Source: Micrococcus endophyticus
Lineage (GTDB): Bacteria > Actinomycetota > Actinomycetes > Actinomycetales > Micrococcaceae
Assembly: GCF_014205115.1 (NCBI RefSeq)
Contig: NZ_JACHMW010000001.1
Coordinates: forward strand, 2,418,001-2,482,000
Reading direction: 5' to 3'
DNA length: 64,000 bases
Shown here piece after piece: positions 26,806 to 36,327 of this stretch (its first letter is position 1; the number at the start of each line of letters is the position of its first letter). The position numbers and the translations under genes are program-made. The notes under the pieces were generated by a model. The model was not told the origin of the DNA. It ran no database searches and saw only the letters and a program-made list of their open reading frames with translations.

Positions 26806-27285
26806 TCACGTCAGGCCCAGGAAGCGCCGCAGCTCGTCGGCGCCCGTGATCCGCACCGGGTCGTCGCCGCGCACGAACTCGTCGGGGCGCAGCTCGAAGA
26901 AGACGTCGGTGGTCGGCATCCCGCGGCGCTCGGCCTGGCCACGGCCGGTCTCCATGCGGCGCGACCCGGCGACGTCGGCGCCGTTCATCGCCTGCACGCC
27001 GACGACCCGCCCGCCCCGGCGGACCACCAGCTCGATGCTCGCGCCGCCGCCCTGGGTGCGGGCCAGCGTGGAGGCGAAGAACCGCAAGTAGTTCGCCGGG
27101 ATCTCCTCCGCGGGGGCGTCCGTCCACGGGAAGGCGAACGGCGTCCAGGACGGGTCGTGGATCCCGCCGGCGACGACGTCGAGCACCTCCGGGACGTCCG
27201 CCTCGCGCAGGGCGGTCATCCGCAGGTCGCCGGACTCCACCACGAGGCCGGAGGGCGGCCAGATCTCCTCCAGGGTGCCGGTCAT
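26806..27285 (-). CDS. GNAT-family protein with internal deletion
   Basis: 159 residues from ATG 27285. The N-terminal half is normal for RimJ/RimL-like GNAT proteins (LRMTALREADVPEVLDVVAG, TLARTQGGGASIELVVRRGG, VVGVQAMNGADV). After SRRMETG, where the acetyl-CoA pyrophosphate loop should follow, the sequence jumps to MPTTDVFFELRPDEFVRGDD, the expected C-terminal end. About 80-90 residues including the whole CoA-binding motif are missing, in frame. The product is probably inactive as an acetyltransferase. Confidence 0.7.
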   Translation of the reverse strand: MTGTLEEIWPPSGLVVESGDLRMTALREADVPEVLDVVAGGIHDPSWTPFAFPWTDAPAEEIPANYLRFFASTLARTQGGGASIELVVRRGGRVVGVQAMNGADVAGSRRMETGRGQAERRGMPTTDVFFELRPDEFVRGDDPVRITGADELRRFLGLT

Positions 27286-27380
27286 GACGGGAGGCTGCCG
27301 GTGCTGGCGGGCCGCCGCCCCGTCAGCGCCCGCTAATCCCGCCCACGCCCGCTCTTGCCGCCGCTGATACGGTGGTCCGC

Positions 27381-27428
27381 ATGTCATACAGAGGCATCGC
27401 ATCGATGAGGCTCCGCTCCGCCCGCTGA
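27381..27428 (+). CDS. Leader peptide MSYRGIASMRLRSAR upstream of ABC-F gene
   Basis: A 15-codon frame with its own stop lies 104 bp before the ABC-F start. It ends in SMRLR-SAR. The ErmD-type leader carries the same SMRLR, whose Arg-x-Arg element makes ribosomes stall when macrolides are bound. The downstream gene is an antibiotic-resistance-type ABC-F, the kind commonly controlled by such leaders. The transcription start appears close to the ATG, and no strong Shine-Dalgarno is visible. Drug specificity is inferred from the motif only. Confidence 0.65.
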   Translation: MSYRGIASMRLRSAR

Positions 27429-27507
27429 CGGCGGCGGCGACTCCTTCTCCCTGACTCCGCTCGCCGTCCTCGCATCCCGCCGGGCGGCCCCCTTCGTGCT
27501 GCCCGGC
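27419..27507 (+). promoter_or_regulatory. Possible attenuator between leader peptide and ABC-F gene
   Basis: GCCGGGC (27479-27485) pairs with GCCCGGC (27501-27507), just before the ABC-F start region. The same 5' strand (CGGGCG, 27481-27486) can instead pair with CGCCCG (27419-27424), which covers the last codons of the leader. A ribosome stalled on RLR would change which pairing forms. Consistent with ribosome-mediated attenuation; not proven. Confidence 0.4.
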
Positions 27508-27531
27508 TCCATGACGAGCTGAGAGACCACG

Positions 27532-29187
27532 ATGACTCTGACCCCTCCCCACGCCACTGCCCTGCCGGCGGGCGCCTCCGCCCACATCCGAGCCGAGTGC
27601 ATCACGCTCACCCTCGGCGACCGCACCGTCCTGGACCAGGCGGACGTGACGGTCTCCGCCGGCTCCCGGCTGGCGATCGTCGGCGAGAACGGCCGCGGCA
27701 AGACCACCCTCCTCCACGTGCTGGCCGGCACGCTGGCGCCCGACTCGGGCACCGTGACCCGCGCCGGCACCCTCGCCCTCGTCGAGCAGGACCTCGACGC
27801 CGACGACGACCGCACGGTCGGCGACCTCATCCACGACGCCATCGGGGAGTCGCTCGCCGTCCTGGACCGTCTCGAGGCCGCCACCCGCGCGCTGGCCGAG
27901 GGCCGGCCGGGCGCGGACGACGACTACGCCCGCGCGCTCGAGACGGCCACCGCCCTCGAGGCGTGGGACGCGGAGCGGCGCATCGACGTCGCCCTGGAGG
28001 GGCTCTCCGCCTGCACGGACCGCACGCGCCCCCTGAACTCGCTGTCCGTCGGGCAGCGATATCGCGTCCGGCTGGCGGTCGTGCTCGGGTCGGCCGTGGA
28101 CCTGCTCCTGCTGGACGAGCCCACCAACCATCTCGACGCCGGGGCCCTGGAGCACCTGACCCGTGCCCTGCGGGAGCATCCGGGCGGCGTCGCGGTGGTC
28201 ACCCATGACCGCGCCCTGCTGAAGGACGTCGCCGAGACCTTCCTGGACCTGGACCCCACGTCCGACGGGCGCCCCCGGCAGTACGCGGGCGGCTACGCGG
28301 GGTGGGAGAAGGGTCGGCGCGCCGAGCGTGCCGCCTGGGAGCAGGCGCACGAGCAGCAGGTGGCCGAGCATGCGGCCCTCGCCGAGGCGGCCGAGGCGGC
28401 CCGCGGTCGCCTGCAGGACCGGTGGCGCCCGGACAAGGGCACCGGCAAGCACCAGCGGGCCACGCGGGCCGCGGGCGTGGTGCAGGCCTTCAACCGCCGG
28501 GTGCGGGACCTGGAGGCGCACGAGGTCACGGTGCCGGAGCCGCCCCGGGCACTGGCCTGGCCGGCGTCGTCCACCCGGGCCGCCCGCCCGCTGCTGAGCG
28601 CCGAGGGGGTCGACGTCGCCGGGCGCCTGCGCGGGCCGGTCTCGGCGGACCTCACGGGCGGCGACCGCCTGCTGCTCACCGGTCCCAACGGCGCCGGCAA
28701 GTCCACGCTGCTGCACGTCCTGGCCGGGCGCCTCGACCCCACGGCGGGCCGCGTCCTGCGGCACACGGGCGCGCGGATCGCCCTGCTCACCCAGGAGGCC
28801 CCCGCCTGGAACCCGCGGCACACAGCGCGCCAGGCGTTCGAGGTGCACCTGCACCGCCGGGGCCTCCTGGCGGACGACGACGGCGGGGCGCCGCCGCTCG
28901 CCTCGCTCGGGCTCCTGGAGCCCCGGAGCATGGACGCCCCCGTCGGCCGCCTGTCCCAGGGGCAGCAGCGGCGCCTCCACCTGGCCCTGTGCCTCGCCGA
29001 GCGGCCGGATCTGCTGATGCTCGACGAGCCCACCAACCACCTCTCCGCGACGCTCGTCGACGAGCTGACGGAGGCCCTCCGCGCGACCCGGTCGGCGGTG
29101 GTCGTGGCCACCCACGACCGGCAGATGCTCCGCGACCTCTCCGACTGGCCGCGGCTGGAGCTCACCGCCGAGGCGGTGGCCCGATGA
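27532..29187 (+). CDS. ABC-F ribosomal protection protein
   Basis: 551 residues, two ABC domains and no membrane segments. First Walker [12 protein letters not shown] near residue 51, signature [12 protein letters not shown] (variant of LSGGQ), Walker [13 protein letters not shown] near 195. A charged helical linker (about 255-330) corresponds to the arm that reaches the ribosome. Second Walker [12 protein letters not shown] near 384, LSQGQQRRL, Walker [13 protein letters not shown]. The GRGKTT and SVGQ variants recall TlrC/OleB/CarA-type resistance factors. Likely dislodges macrolide-type drugs from ribosomes. Its stop overlaps the start of an MFS remnant. Confidence 0.85.
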   Translation: MTLTPPHATALPAGASAHIRAECITLTLGDRTVLDQADVTVSAGSRLAIVGENGRGKTTLLHVLAGTLAPDSGTVTRAGTLALVEQDLDADDDRTVGDLIHDAIGESLAVLDRLEAATRALAEGRPGADDDYARALETATALEAWDAERRIDVALEGLSACTDRTRPLNSLSVGQRYRVRLAVVLGSAVDLLLLDEPTNHLDAGALEHLTRALREHPGGVAVVTHDRALLKDVAETFLDLDPTSDGRPRQYAGGYAGWEKGRRAERAAWEQAHEQQVAEHAALAEAAEAARGRLQDRWRPDKGTGKHQRATRAAGVVQAFNRRVRDLEAHEVTVPEPPRALAWPASSTRAARPLLSAEGVDVAGRLRGPVSADLTGGDRLLLTGPNGAGKSTLLHVLAGRLDPTAGRVLRHTGARIALLTQEAPAWNPRHTARQAFEVHLHRRGLLADDDGGAPPLASLGLLEPRSMDAPVGRLSQGQQRRLHLALCLAERPDLLMLDEPTNHLSATLVDELTEALRATRSAVVVATHDRQMLRDLSDWPRLELTAEAVAR

Positions 29188-29940
29188 TGCCGACCGCCGC
29201 CCTGAAGCCGCTGTCCGCCTCGCTGCCCGCCGGCGTCATCGCCGACCGGGTGTCGAAGAAGCGGATCCTGGTGATCGTCCTCGCGGCGAACGCCGTGGCG
29301 GCCGGCACCGTCTCGGGGCTCGCCCTCGCCGGGGCGGCGCCGTACTGGCTCCTCGGGCTCTCGGCCCTGCTCATCGGGGCCTCGACGGCGTTCTTCTTCC
29401 CGGCCTACACGGCGCTGGTCCCGATGCTCGTCGACGAGGATCAGCTGATGGCCGTGCACGGCCTGGAGGGGGCGACGCGGCCCGTCGTCGGCCAGGCGCT
29501 GGCACCGGCCGTGGCCGGGGCTGTCATCGGCGCCGCGAGCCCGCCGGCCGGCGGCCTGCTGATCGCCCTCACCCTCGCCGCCGGTGCGGTCCTCGCCGCC
29601 CGACTTCCCGACGTCGGCGCTCGCCTCCCCGACGCGGCCGGCGGTCTACGGGGCGGTGCTGGCCGCCCTCGGCCTCGGCGGCCTGGTGGGCTCGCTGGTG
29701 GCCGGCGGAACGTCGGCGCCCCGGCGGTTCCTGCCCGCCATGGTGACCGCCTGGGCCCGCGCCTGCCTGCCGCTGGCCCTGCCCGCGTGGACGTCGAGCC
29801 CGTGGATCATCGGGGCCGGGCTGATGCTCTACGGCGCCGGCATCGGGGTGGGCATGGTGATCTGGGGGACCGCGCTCCAGACCCACGTGCCGCTGGTGCT
29901 GGCCGGGGTGCTGGCCGCGGCCGGGCAGCTGCGCTCCGAG
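29184..29940 (+). pseudogene. Degenerate MFS transporter
   Basis: From ATG 29184 the frame reads SLSASLPAGVIADRVSKKRI-like MFS sequence (the GVIADRVSKKR loop between helices 2 and 3), then STAFFFPAYTALVPMLVDED. Near 29600-29640 the coding frame shifts by one base to AVYGAVLAALGLGGLVGSLV and ends about 29940. The first helices and several central helices are missing. Both halves are typical drug-efflux MFS sequence. Its coupling with the ABC-F gene suggests they once formed one resistance operon. Confidence 0.7.
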
Positions 29941-30075
29941 GATGTAGAGATGCAGCCAAGATTTCACACGACACGCGGTGGACACTTCCGACATCCGGTG
30001 AGGAACCCTGAGGTGTGGAAAGTAAGTGCGCCCGTCTCCACCTCCAGAGTTTCCAAGGGTGGGCGGGCCGAGGTG
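29941..30075. other. Junction DNA at the left edge of the metal island
   Basis: Composition becomes more AT-rich immediately after the MFS remnant, with no gene. This is the point where core-like sequence gives way to island sequence. Confidence 0.4.
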
Positions 30076-30540
30076 TCACGCGGAGTCGGGGGAGTCCGGG
30101 CCTGCGTCGCCGTGAGCCTCGGACGATGGGCGTTTGGATGTGCGGTTATAGACAGATGACTCCCACTCCTGCCCACCGGGACTTCTCCACCACACCCGCT
30201 TATGCGAACCGGGTCTGACGTCATGGGGCGTCAACGGCGCGTTTCGGGTCGGGTGCCACTGCGCGGCCAGGTCCGGGCGGAGGTCTGCCAATGACAGCCC
30301 AGGCTGGGGGCGGGATCGTGCTGCTCCGGCGCGCGCTTTCCCGCAGTCCGGGCAGCCAAGGGTCTGACGTCGAGTTCGCTGCCCGACGACAGCCTCCCAT
30401 TCGGCACCGCAGAGACTGCAGAGCCACCACGCGGATGCGTTCCGCGCATTCGCCACGTCCGCCGGTGTCAGGCCGCCATTCTTTGATGGATGCCACGGCC
30501 GATCCTGCGCTCGGCGTCGGCTTTCTTCGCGGCGGATGCT
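30076..30540 (-). pseudogene. Zinc-ribbon/treble-clef repeat protein fragment
   Basis: Two copies of a WHPxxNxPLTPxDV...W repeat unit are visible: RPWHPSKNGGLTPADV with WWLCSLCGAEWEAVVGQRT and CPDCGKARAG, then AAQWHPTRNAPLTPHDV with VWWRSPGGQEWESSVYNRTS. The second unit has lost its cysteines (RSPGGQ where CxxGH is expected) and runs into a non-matching tail. The 5' end is cut by the IS3 remnant near 30490-30540. A decayed fragment of a zinc-ribbon (DUF4379-like) gene. Confidence 0.55.
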
Positions 30541-31507
30541 CGAGACGCCCACAGCGCTGATCGTGGACTACATCGACGAACACAAGCACGAGTTCGGTGT
30601 CGAGCCGATCTGCGCCACGCTGTCCGCGGCAGGCACACAGATCGCACCGAGCACGTACTACGCGGCCAAGACGCGCCCTCCTTCAGTGCGCAGCCTGCGC
30701 GATGAGCAGGTGCTCGTGGAAATCCGGGGGGTGCATGAGGCCAACTACGGGGTCTACGGGGCCCGGACGGTCCACGCGCAACTGCGGAGGGAGGGCCTGC
30801 AGGTGGCCAGGTGCACGGTGGAGCGGCTCATGCGAGCCGCAGGCCTGCGCGGGATCAGCCGCGCGAAGGGACCGAGGACCACGGTCCCAGGCCGCGGCCC
30901 GGATGAGCGTCAAGACCTGGTCCAGCGAGACTTCACCGCGGCGGCTCCGAACCAGCTGTGGGTCGCTGACATCACCTACTGCCGCACTTCCAGCGGATGG
31001 GTGTACGCCGCGTTCATCATCGACGTGTTCTCCCGACGGGTGCTGGGCTGGCAGCTGTCGAAGTCGTTGCGCACGGACCTGGCCCTGGACGCGTTGGAGA
31101 TGGCGTTCTGGACGCGTCAGCGCGCAGGCCAAGACGTGGCCGGGCTACGGCATCACAGCGATAAAGGAGTCCAGTACGTCGCCGTGCGATACACCCAGCG
31201 GCTCGCCCAGGCCGGCGCAGTCGCCTCAGTCGGCTCGACGGGGGACTCGTATGACAATGCCCTCGCGGAGGCGTTCAACTCGCTGTTCAAGGCGGAGCTG
31301 ATCCGGAACAAGGGGCCATTCAAGTCCATCGAGGACCTGGAGATCGCGGTCGCGGAGTACATCGACTGGTTCAACCATCGTCGTGTGCACGGCGAGATCA
31401 GGCTGGTCCCTCCGGTCGAGTTCGAGGACGTCTACCATCATGAGAACCCCGTGCCGGCGCCCGCCGGGACGGCACTTACGAGCCTCTAACAAACCCGGGG
31501 CGATTCA
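30490..31507 (+). mobile_element. 5'-truncated IS3-family element
   Basis: Only the last codons of orfA remain (ILRSASAFFAADARD), followed by a complete orfB. The right end is at about 31507, where GCCTCTAACAAACCCGGGGC precedes GATTCA and the aldolase fragment begins. The left end and most of orfA are missing, so the element cannot move on its own. Confidence 0.75.
30536..31489 (+). CDS. IS3-family transposase OrfB
   Basis: 317 residues. DDE integrase core intact: LWVADITYCR (first Asp), LRHHSDKGVQYVA (second Asp) and YDNALAEAFNSLFKAELI (Glu). N-terminal HTH-21-type region with YGVYGARTVHAQL. OrfB is normally translated as a frameshift fusion with OrfA, which is largely absent here, so expression is doubtful. 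Confidence 0.8.
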   Translation: MLETPTALIVDYIDEHKHEFGVEPICATLSAAGTQIAPSTYYAAKTRPPSVRSLRDEQVLVEIRGVHEANYGVYGARTVHAQLRREGLQVARCTVERLMRAAGLRGISRAKGPRTTVPGRGPDERQDLVQRDFTAAAPNQLWVADITYCRTSSGWVYAAFIIDVFSRRVLGWQLSKSLRTDLALDALEMAFWTRQRAGQDVAGLRHHSDKGVQYVAVRYTQRLAQAGAVASVGSTGDSYDNALAEAFNSLFKAELIRNKGPFKSIEDLEIAVAEYIDWFNHRRVHGEIRLVPPVEFEDVYHHENPVPAPAGTALTSL

Positions 31508-31509
31508 TG

Positions 31510-32021
31510 ACTTACTGTCTCGAGCCGTCGAAAAGCACATGTTCGGGACGAAGATGCGCTCGGTCATCAAGCTGCCCGGGGATGGGGTGGGCTCCGTCGT
31601 GGAGCAGCAGTTCGGGCTCGCCCGTCAGATCCTCGTTACCGGGCTGGTGCCCATCATCGAGCCCGAGGTGGATATCCGCAGCCCCCGCAAGGCCGAGGTG
31701 GAGGACCAGCTCAAGGCGGCAATCCTCGCCCAACTGGACAAGCTCGGAGACGACCAGTCGGTCATCCTCAAAGTGACGCTGCCGGAGCGGGCGGACTTCT
31801 ACCGCGAGTTCGTGGACCATCCCCGAGTGATCCGCGTCCTGGCCCTGTCGGGCGGCTATACCCGGGCCCAGGCCACCACCCTGCTGGCCCGCAACCACGG
31901 CGTGATCGCCAGCTTCTCCCGCGCCCTGACCGAAGGGCTGAGTACGGCCCAGAGCCCAGCGCAGTTCAATGCGGTGTTGGATGAGGCCATCAACGCGATC
32001 GCGACGGCCTCTCGCACCTGA
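31510..32021 (+). pseudogene. 3' half of a class I fructose-bisphosphate aldolase gene
   Basis: About 160 residues match the C-terminal half of bacterial class I aldolases: FGTKMRSVIKLPGDGVGSVV, QQFGLARQILVTGLVPIIEP, LKVTLPERADFYREFVDHPR and LALSGGYTRAQATTLLARNH, ending GVIASFSRALTEGL...ATASRT. The catalytic-lysine side and first strands are gone, replaced by the IS3 right end. Full-length relatives are about 295 residues. It was probably paired with the adjacent GAPDH gene. Confidence 0.8.
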
Positions 32022-32127
32022 CCGGAGGCCATAGGACCGCTGCGGTAGTCCGCGGCCGCCGAAGCGGTGTCCGACCACCCCCCATTCCTGGGGCCGGGCA
32101 CCGCCTCAGCGGCGTCTGCCGCGCAGT

Positions 32128-33183
32128 TCAACGGGCAGCCACCGAGGAGCGCACGAAGTCCTGGCGCACCCCCAAGGCGCGGTCGGTGCGCCGGATGGAC
32201 TCGCCGCCGTCGTCGACGGTTCCGGTGAGGGCCCGGATCGCGTCGATGTTCTCGGGGACGACGATCGCCTGGTTGTCCACCGTGTAGGTGTAGTACAGCT
32301 CGTTGCCGTCCACGGTGAGGATGTCTTCCCAGAGGGCCACCTCATACATATCACCCCGGGGCCGGCCCAGGTCCTCCATGAGTTCCACGGTGCTATTGAC
32401 CGCCACGACGCCGTCCGAGCGCCGGACGAAGGCGATCCGCGGCATCGCCCGGAACGCCTCCAACACCTCCTGCTTCTCGGCCGGGCGGGTGAGCTCGATC
32501 GTCCAGTAGTGCAGGTGGTTCTGAGTGTGGGCTCCCTTGGCGGCCATGGTGACCACGTCCAGGTCCGGGACCACCGACTGGGCGTCGGGCCCCTGATGGC
32601 TGGGGATTCGGCCCTCGGGGACGATGGTGTTCATGATCCCGGAATGGTCCGATTCCCACGGATCGGTGGCCCGGCGGATGAGCACCCCCCGGGCCTTGGA
32701 CAGCAGTCCGACGTCCTTCAGCGCGGTAAGGGCCCGGACGGTGGCGGTGGTATTGCAGGACACCACCCGGGTGCTGTCCCGGCCCAGGGCGGTGGCGTAG
32801 TTGGCGTGGGCGACGAAGGAGTGGCCGGTGAGATCGTGCTTCTCCCCGCCCTGGAACACGGATTTGACCCCGTGGGCACGGTAGAGCTCCAGGTTGCCGG
32901 CGCCCACCTGGGCCGGGGTGCAGTCCACCACGACGTCAACGTTCTCGAGCAGGTCGTGCAGGCCTCCGACGACGGGAAGGCCGGCATCCGCCATCACCGG
33001 TAGGGCCTGCTCGGTAGAGGCGTAGACGGGGATGCCCTTCCCGGCCGCAGTCGCGATCCGGTAGTCAGCGATGACGTCACTGACTCCGACCAGCGCCATG
33101 TCCTCCTGGGCCCGGACCGCGTCGGCGACGCGTTTGCCGATGACCCCGTACCCGTTCACCGCGACCTTGATCTTGCCCTGCAT
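32128..33183 (-). CDS. Type II (archaeal-type) glyceraldehyde-3-phosphate dehydrogenase
   Basis: 351 residues. NAD(P)-binding start IKVAVNGYGVIGKRVADAVR, catalytic Cys in RVVSCNTTATVRAL near 145, HYWTIELTRP. The sequence is the archaeal/type II GAPDH family rather than the usual bacterial GapA. Complete, with GAAAGGAG before ATG 33183. It converts glyceraldehyde 3-phosphate to 1,3-bisphosphoglycerate. It stands next to the cut class I aldolase and the copper genes, which suggests an accessory glycolytic pair carried by the island. Confidence 0.85.
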   Translation of the reverse strand: MQGKIKVAVNGYGVIGKRVADAVRAQEDMALVGVSDVIADYRIATAAGKGIPVYASTEQALPVMADAGLPVVGGLHDLLENVDVVVDCTPAQVGAGNLELYRAHGVKSVFQGGEKHDLTGHSFVAHANYATALGRDSTRVVSCNTTATVRALTALKDVGLLSKARGVLIRRATDPWESDHSGIMNTIVPEGRIPSHQGPDAQSVVPDLDVVTMAAKGAHTQNHLHYWTIELTRPAEKQEVLEAFRAMPRIAFVRRSDGVVAVNSTVELMEDLGRPRGDMYEVALWEDILTVDGNELYYTYTVDNQAIVVPENIDAIRALTGTVDDGGESIRRTDRALGVRQDFVRSSVAAR

Positions 33184-33271
33184 GCTCGTCTCCTTTCCTG
33201 GAGGACCTGTTCCGGTTTCGGGGTCTATCGCCAGCCGCGTCTCACCGGATGCCCGCAGCGGACGACGGTGC

Positions 33272-33955
33272 TCAGAGCTTGTCGAGCATCTGTTGCATTT
33301 CGGTGATCTCGGCCTCCTGGTCGGCGATGACCTGCTCGGCGAGCTGCACGGCCTGCGGGTTTTGGCCGTCCTTGGCCTCGTCCTTGGCCATGTCCACGGC
33401 GCCCTTGTGGTGGGCGGTCATCTGCTCCAGGTACAACCGGGCGGCCTCGGTGCCCTGGGCCTGGTCGAGGGCGGTCATGTCCTCCTCGGACATCATCCCG
33501 GACATCCCGCCGTGGTCCATGCCCTCCATACCGTCCATGCCGTCCGTGTCCACGGGGTCTTGGCCCCAGGCGGTGAGCATGGAGTTCATGCGCTTGATCT
33601 CCGGCCCCTGGGCGTCGATGACCTTCTGGGCGAACGCGGCCACCTCCGCCGGGACGTCATCCTTGGCCAGCAGCATCTCGCTCATCTCAACGGCCTGCTG
33701 GTGGTGCGGGATCATCATTTGGGCGAACATCACGTCCGCGTCGTTGTGCTCGGCGGAGACCTCCTCAGCCGAACCGGTCGCCGTGGTGGACGGTGTCGCG
33801 GTGGCCGTGGCCGCAGGGGTGGCGGCCGGGGCGGAGCTGGTCGCAGTGGCCGAGGCCTCAGCGCCGGCGTTCTCGTCCTGGGCGCCGGTGCCGCAGGCGG
33901 TCAAGGTCAGGGCGGAGGCCAGGGCCAGGGCGGTCAGCGTCATGGTGCGTTTCAT
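33272..33955 (-). CDS. DUF305 lipoprotein of the copper cluster
   Basis: 227 residues from ATG 33955 (GGAAGGACCC upstream). Lipoprotein signal peptide MKRTMTLTALALASALTLTA with lipobox LTAC. After a Thr/Ala-rich linker come two DUF305 modules with His-Met pairs: DVMFAQMMIPHHQQAVEMSE and AARLYLEQMTAHHKGAVDMA, separated by a Met/His/Asp-rich segment (GMDGMEGMDHGGMSGMMSEE). DUF305 proteins accompany copper resistance and are thought to bind copper outside the membrane. Downstream of copB on the same strand. Confidence 0.88.
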   Translation of the reverse strand: MKRTMTLTALALASALTLTACGTGAQDENAGAEASATATSSAPAATPAATATATPSTTATGSAEEVSAEHNDADVMFAQMMIPHHQQAVEMSEMLLAKDDVPAEVAAFAQKVIDAQGPEIKRMNSMLTAWGQDPVDTDGMDGMEGMDHGGMSGMMSEEDMTALDQAQGTEAARLYLEQMTAHHKGAVDMAKDEAKDGQNPQAVQLAEQVIADQEAEITEMQQMLDKL

Positions 33956-34014
33956 GGTGGGTCCTTCCACAGTGGGTTGAGGGTTCATATCAGAGTTCGC
34001 GCCAAGAGGCGCGA

Positions 34015-36252
34015 TCAGGAGGTCGCGGGTTGAAGGGCAGCCTCCGGCCGGGGGGCGCCGAGGGGGGCCAGGTGGCCCGGGTCCAGGTTGATCCGGCGCA
34101 GCAGTTGGGCGTTGAGGGCGACCACGATGGTGGAGGCGGACATCAGGATCGCGCCCACCGCGGGGGAGAGCACGAACCCGATCGGGGCGAGCACGCCGGC
34201 GGCCAGCGGCACGGCGAGCACGTTGTAGCCGGTGGCCCACACCAGGTTCTGGATCATCTTGGTGTAGCTGGCCTGGGAGAGCTCGATCATCGACAGCACC
34301 GCGCGGGGGTCGTTGCTGGCCAGCACAACGCCGGCGGACTCCATGGCCACGTCGGTGCCGGCGCCGATGGCGATGCCGACCTCGGCCCGCGCCAGTGCCG
34401 GGGCGTCGTTGACGCCGTCGCCCACCATGGCCACGGACAGTCCCCGGGACTGCAACTCGGTGACCTTGGTGTCCTTGTCCTGGGGGAGGACCTCGGCGAA
34501 GACCTCGTCGATGCCCAGGTCCGCCCCGACGGCCTCGGCGACCTGGCGGGCATCGCCGGTGATCATCGCGACCTTGATGCCGCGGGCGTGCAGGGCGGCC
34601 ACGGCGGCCCGGGACTCGGGGCGGACCTTGTCCTCCACGGCGACCGCGCCGATAACGGACCCCTCGCGCAGCACGTGCAACACCCCGGCCCCGCGCGCGG
34701 TCCAGGAGGCGGTGTGCTCAGTGATCTCCGCCGGCATGGTCAGGTTAAGCTCGCGCAGCATGTTCGGGCCCCCGACGAGGATCTCGGAGCCGTCCACGGT
34801 GGCGCGCACCCCGCGGCCCATGGCAGCACTGAAGTCCGTGCCGCGCTTGCGCAACGTGCTGGCCTGCGGGTGCTGCCCGGCGGCGGTGACGATGGCCCGG
34901 GCCACGGGGTGCTCGCTGTCAGCCTCGGCCGCGGCGGCCACCGCCAGCAGTTCTGCCTCGGACACGCCGGGCATCGCGGTGACGGCGGTGACGACGTGGG
35001 CGCCCTCGGTCAGGGTGCCGGTCTTGTCGAACAGGACCACGTCGATGGTGCGCATCCGCTCCAGGGCCATCCGGTCCTTGATCAGGACCCCGGACTTGGC
35101 GGCCTTCTCCGTGGAGAGGGCGATCACCAGCGGGATGGCCAGGCCCAGGGCGTGCGGGCAGGCGATGACCAGCACGGTCACGGTGCGGGTGACCGCGTCG
35201 GTGGGCTGGCCGATCGCGGTCCACACGATCGCGGTGATGATCGCCGCAACCAGGGCGAACCAGAACAGCAGGGCCGCCGCCCGGTCCGCCAACGCCTGGG
35301 CCCGGGAGGAGGACTCCTGGGCGTCGGCGACCATCCGCTGGATCCCGGCCAGGGTCGTGTCGGTCCCGACGGCGGCCACCTTCACCCGCACGGTGTTGTC
35401 GGTGGCCACGGTCCCAGCGACCACCGTGTCCCCGGCCTGGCGCAGCACGGGCTTCGACTCGCCGGTGATCATCGCCTCGTCGAACTCCGCGGCGCCCTCG
35501 AGGATGGTCCCGTCGGCCGGCACCCGGGCCCCGGCCCGCACTAGCACCACATCGCCCACGGCCAACTCGGTGATCGGCACGGTGATGGTGTCACCGTCCA
35601 CGACCTTCTCGGCCTCCTCCGGCAGCAGCGCCGCCAGCGCGTCCAAGGCGGAGGAGGCCGCGCCCAGGGCGCGCATCTCCATCCAGTGGCCCAGTAGCAT
35701 GATGACCACCAGCAGCGCCAGCTCCCACCAGAAGTCCAGCATCAGGTCCCCGATGCCCAGGGTCGTGACCCAGGAGGCGACGAAGGCCACCGTGATGGCC
35801 ATCGCGATCAGCAGCATCATCCCGGGCTGGCGGGCGCGCAACTCGGTCAGCCCGCCCTTCAGGAAGGGCATGCCGCCATAGAGGTAGATCACGGTGCCCA
35901 GCACCGGGGCGATCCACGCCGAGCCCGGGAACTCGGGGACGTGGTAGCCCAGCAGCTGCCCGACCATGTGGCTGAAGAACACCACCGGGATGGAGAGCAC
36001 CAGTGAGACCCAGAACCGGTTCTTGAACATCGCGGTGGAATGCCCGGCGTGCTGACCGTGGTCGTGGACCTGGTGGTCCTCGTCCAGGGCCGAGTGGGCG
36101 TGACCCTGGGGCATGGCCTGCCCGTGGGTGGCCGCGTCCGCGGGGTGGTGGGCGGCATGGTCGGTGTGGTTGGCGTGGCCGGCGTGGGGGTTCGGGTCTG
36201 GGTGTTCGGCGGTCTGGTCGGTGGGGTGATCGTGGTGGTGCGGGGTGCTCAT
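34015..36252 (-). CDS. copB: CopB-type copper/silver P1B ATPase
   Basis: 745 residues. His-rich cytoplasmic N-terminus (HHHDHPTD, HAGHANHTDHAAHH), eight predicted transmembrane helices, P1B motif ACPHALGLAIPLV (CPH, the CopB class) near 364, phosphorylation site FDKTGTLTEG near 406, TGES in the actuator domain and VGDGVNDAPALA in the hinge. Exports copper (CopB class: Cu+/Ag+ or Cu2+). Probably transcribed with the HMA protein upstream and DUF305 downstream. Confidence 0.92.
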   Translation of the reverse strand: MSTPHHHDHPTDQTAEHPDPNPHAGHANHTDHAAHHPADAATHGQAMPQGHAHSALDEDHQVHDHGQHAGHSTAMFKNRFWVSLVLSIPVVFFSHMVGQLLGYHVPEFPGSAWIAPVLGTVIYLYGGMPFLKGGLTELRARQPGMMLLIAMAITVAFVASWVTTLGIGDLMLDFWWELALLVVIMLLGHWMEMRALGAASSALDALAALLPEEAEKVVDGDTITVPITELAVGDVVLVRAGARVPADGTILEGAAEFDEAMITGESKPVLRQAGDTVVAGTVATDNTVRVKVAAVGTDTTLAGIQRMVADAQESSSRAQALADRAAALLFWFALVAAIITAIVWTAIGQPTDAVTRTVTVLVIACPHALGLAIPLVIALSTEKAAKSGVLIKDRMALERMRTIDVVLFDKTGTLTEGAHVVTAVTAMPGVSEAELLAVAAAAEADSEHPVARAIVTAAGQHPQASTLRKRGTDFSAAMGRGVRATVDGSEILVGGPNMLRELNLTMPAEITEHTASWTARGAGVLHVLREGSVIGAVAVEDKVRPESRAAVAALHARGIKVAMITGDARQVAEAVGADLGIDEVFAEVLPQDKDTKVTELQSRGLSVAMVGDGVNDAPALARAEVGIAIGAGTDVAMESAGVVLASNDPRAVLSMIELSQASYTKMIQNLVWATGYNVLAVPLAAGVLAPIGFVLSPAVGAILMSASTIVVALNAQLLRRINLDPGHLAPLGAPRPEAALQPATS

Positions 36253-36327
36253 GGTGTTCCTTCTGCTCGGCGGTCTGTTCGGCGACCGGCTCGGCGGTGG
36301 GGCGCCGACCTCGAGGGGATGGGTCGG

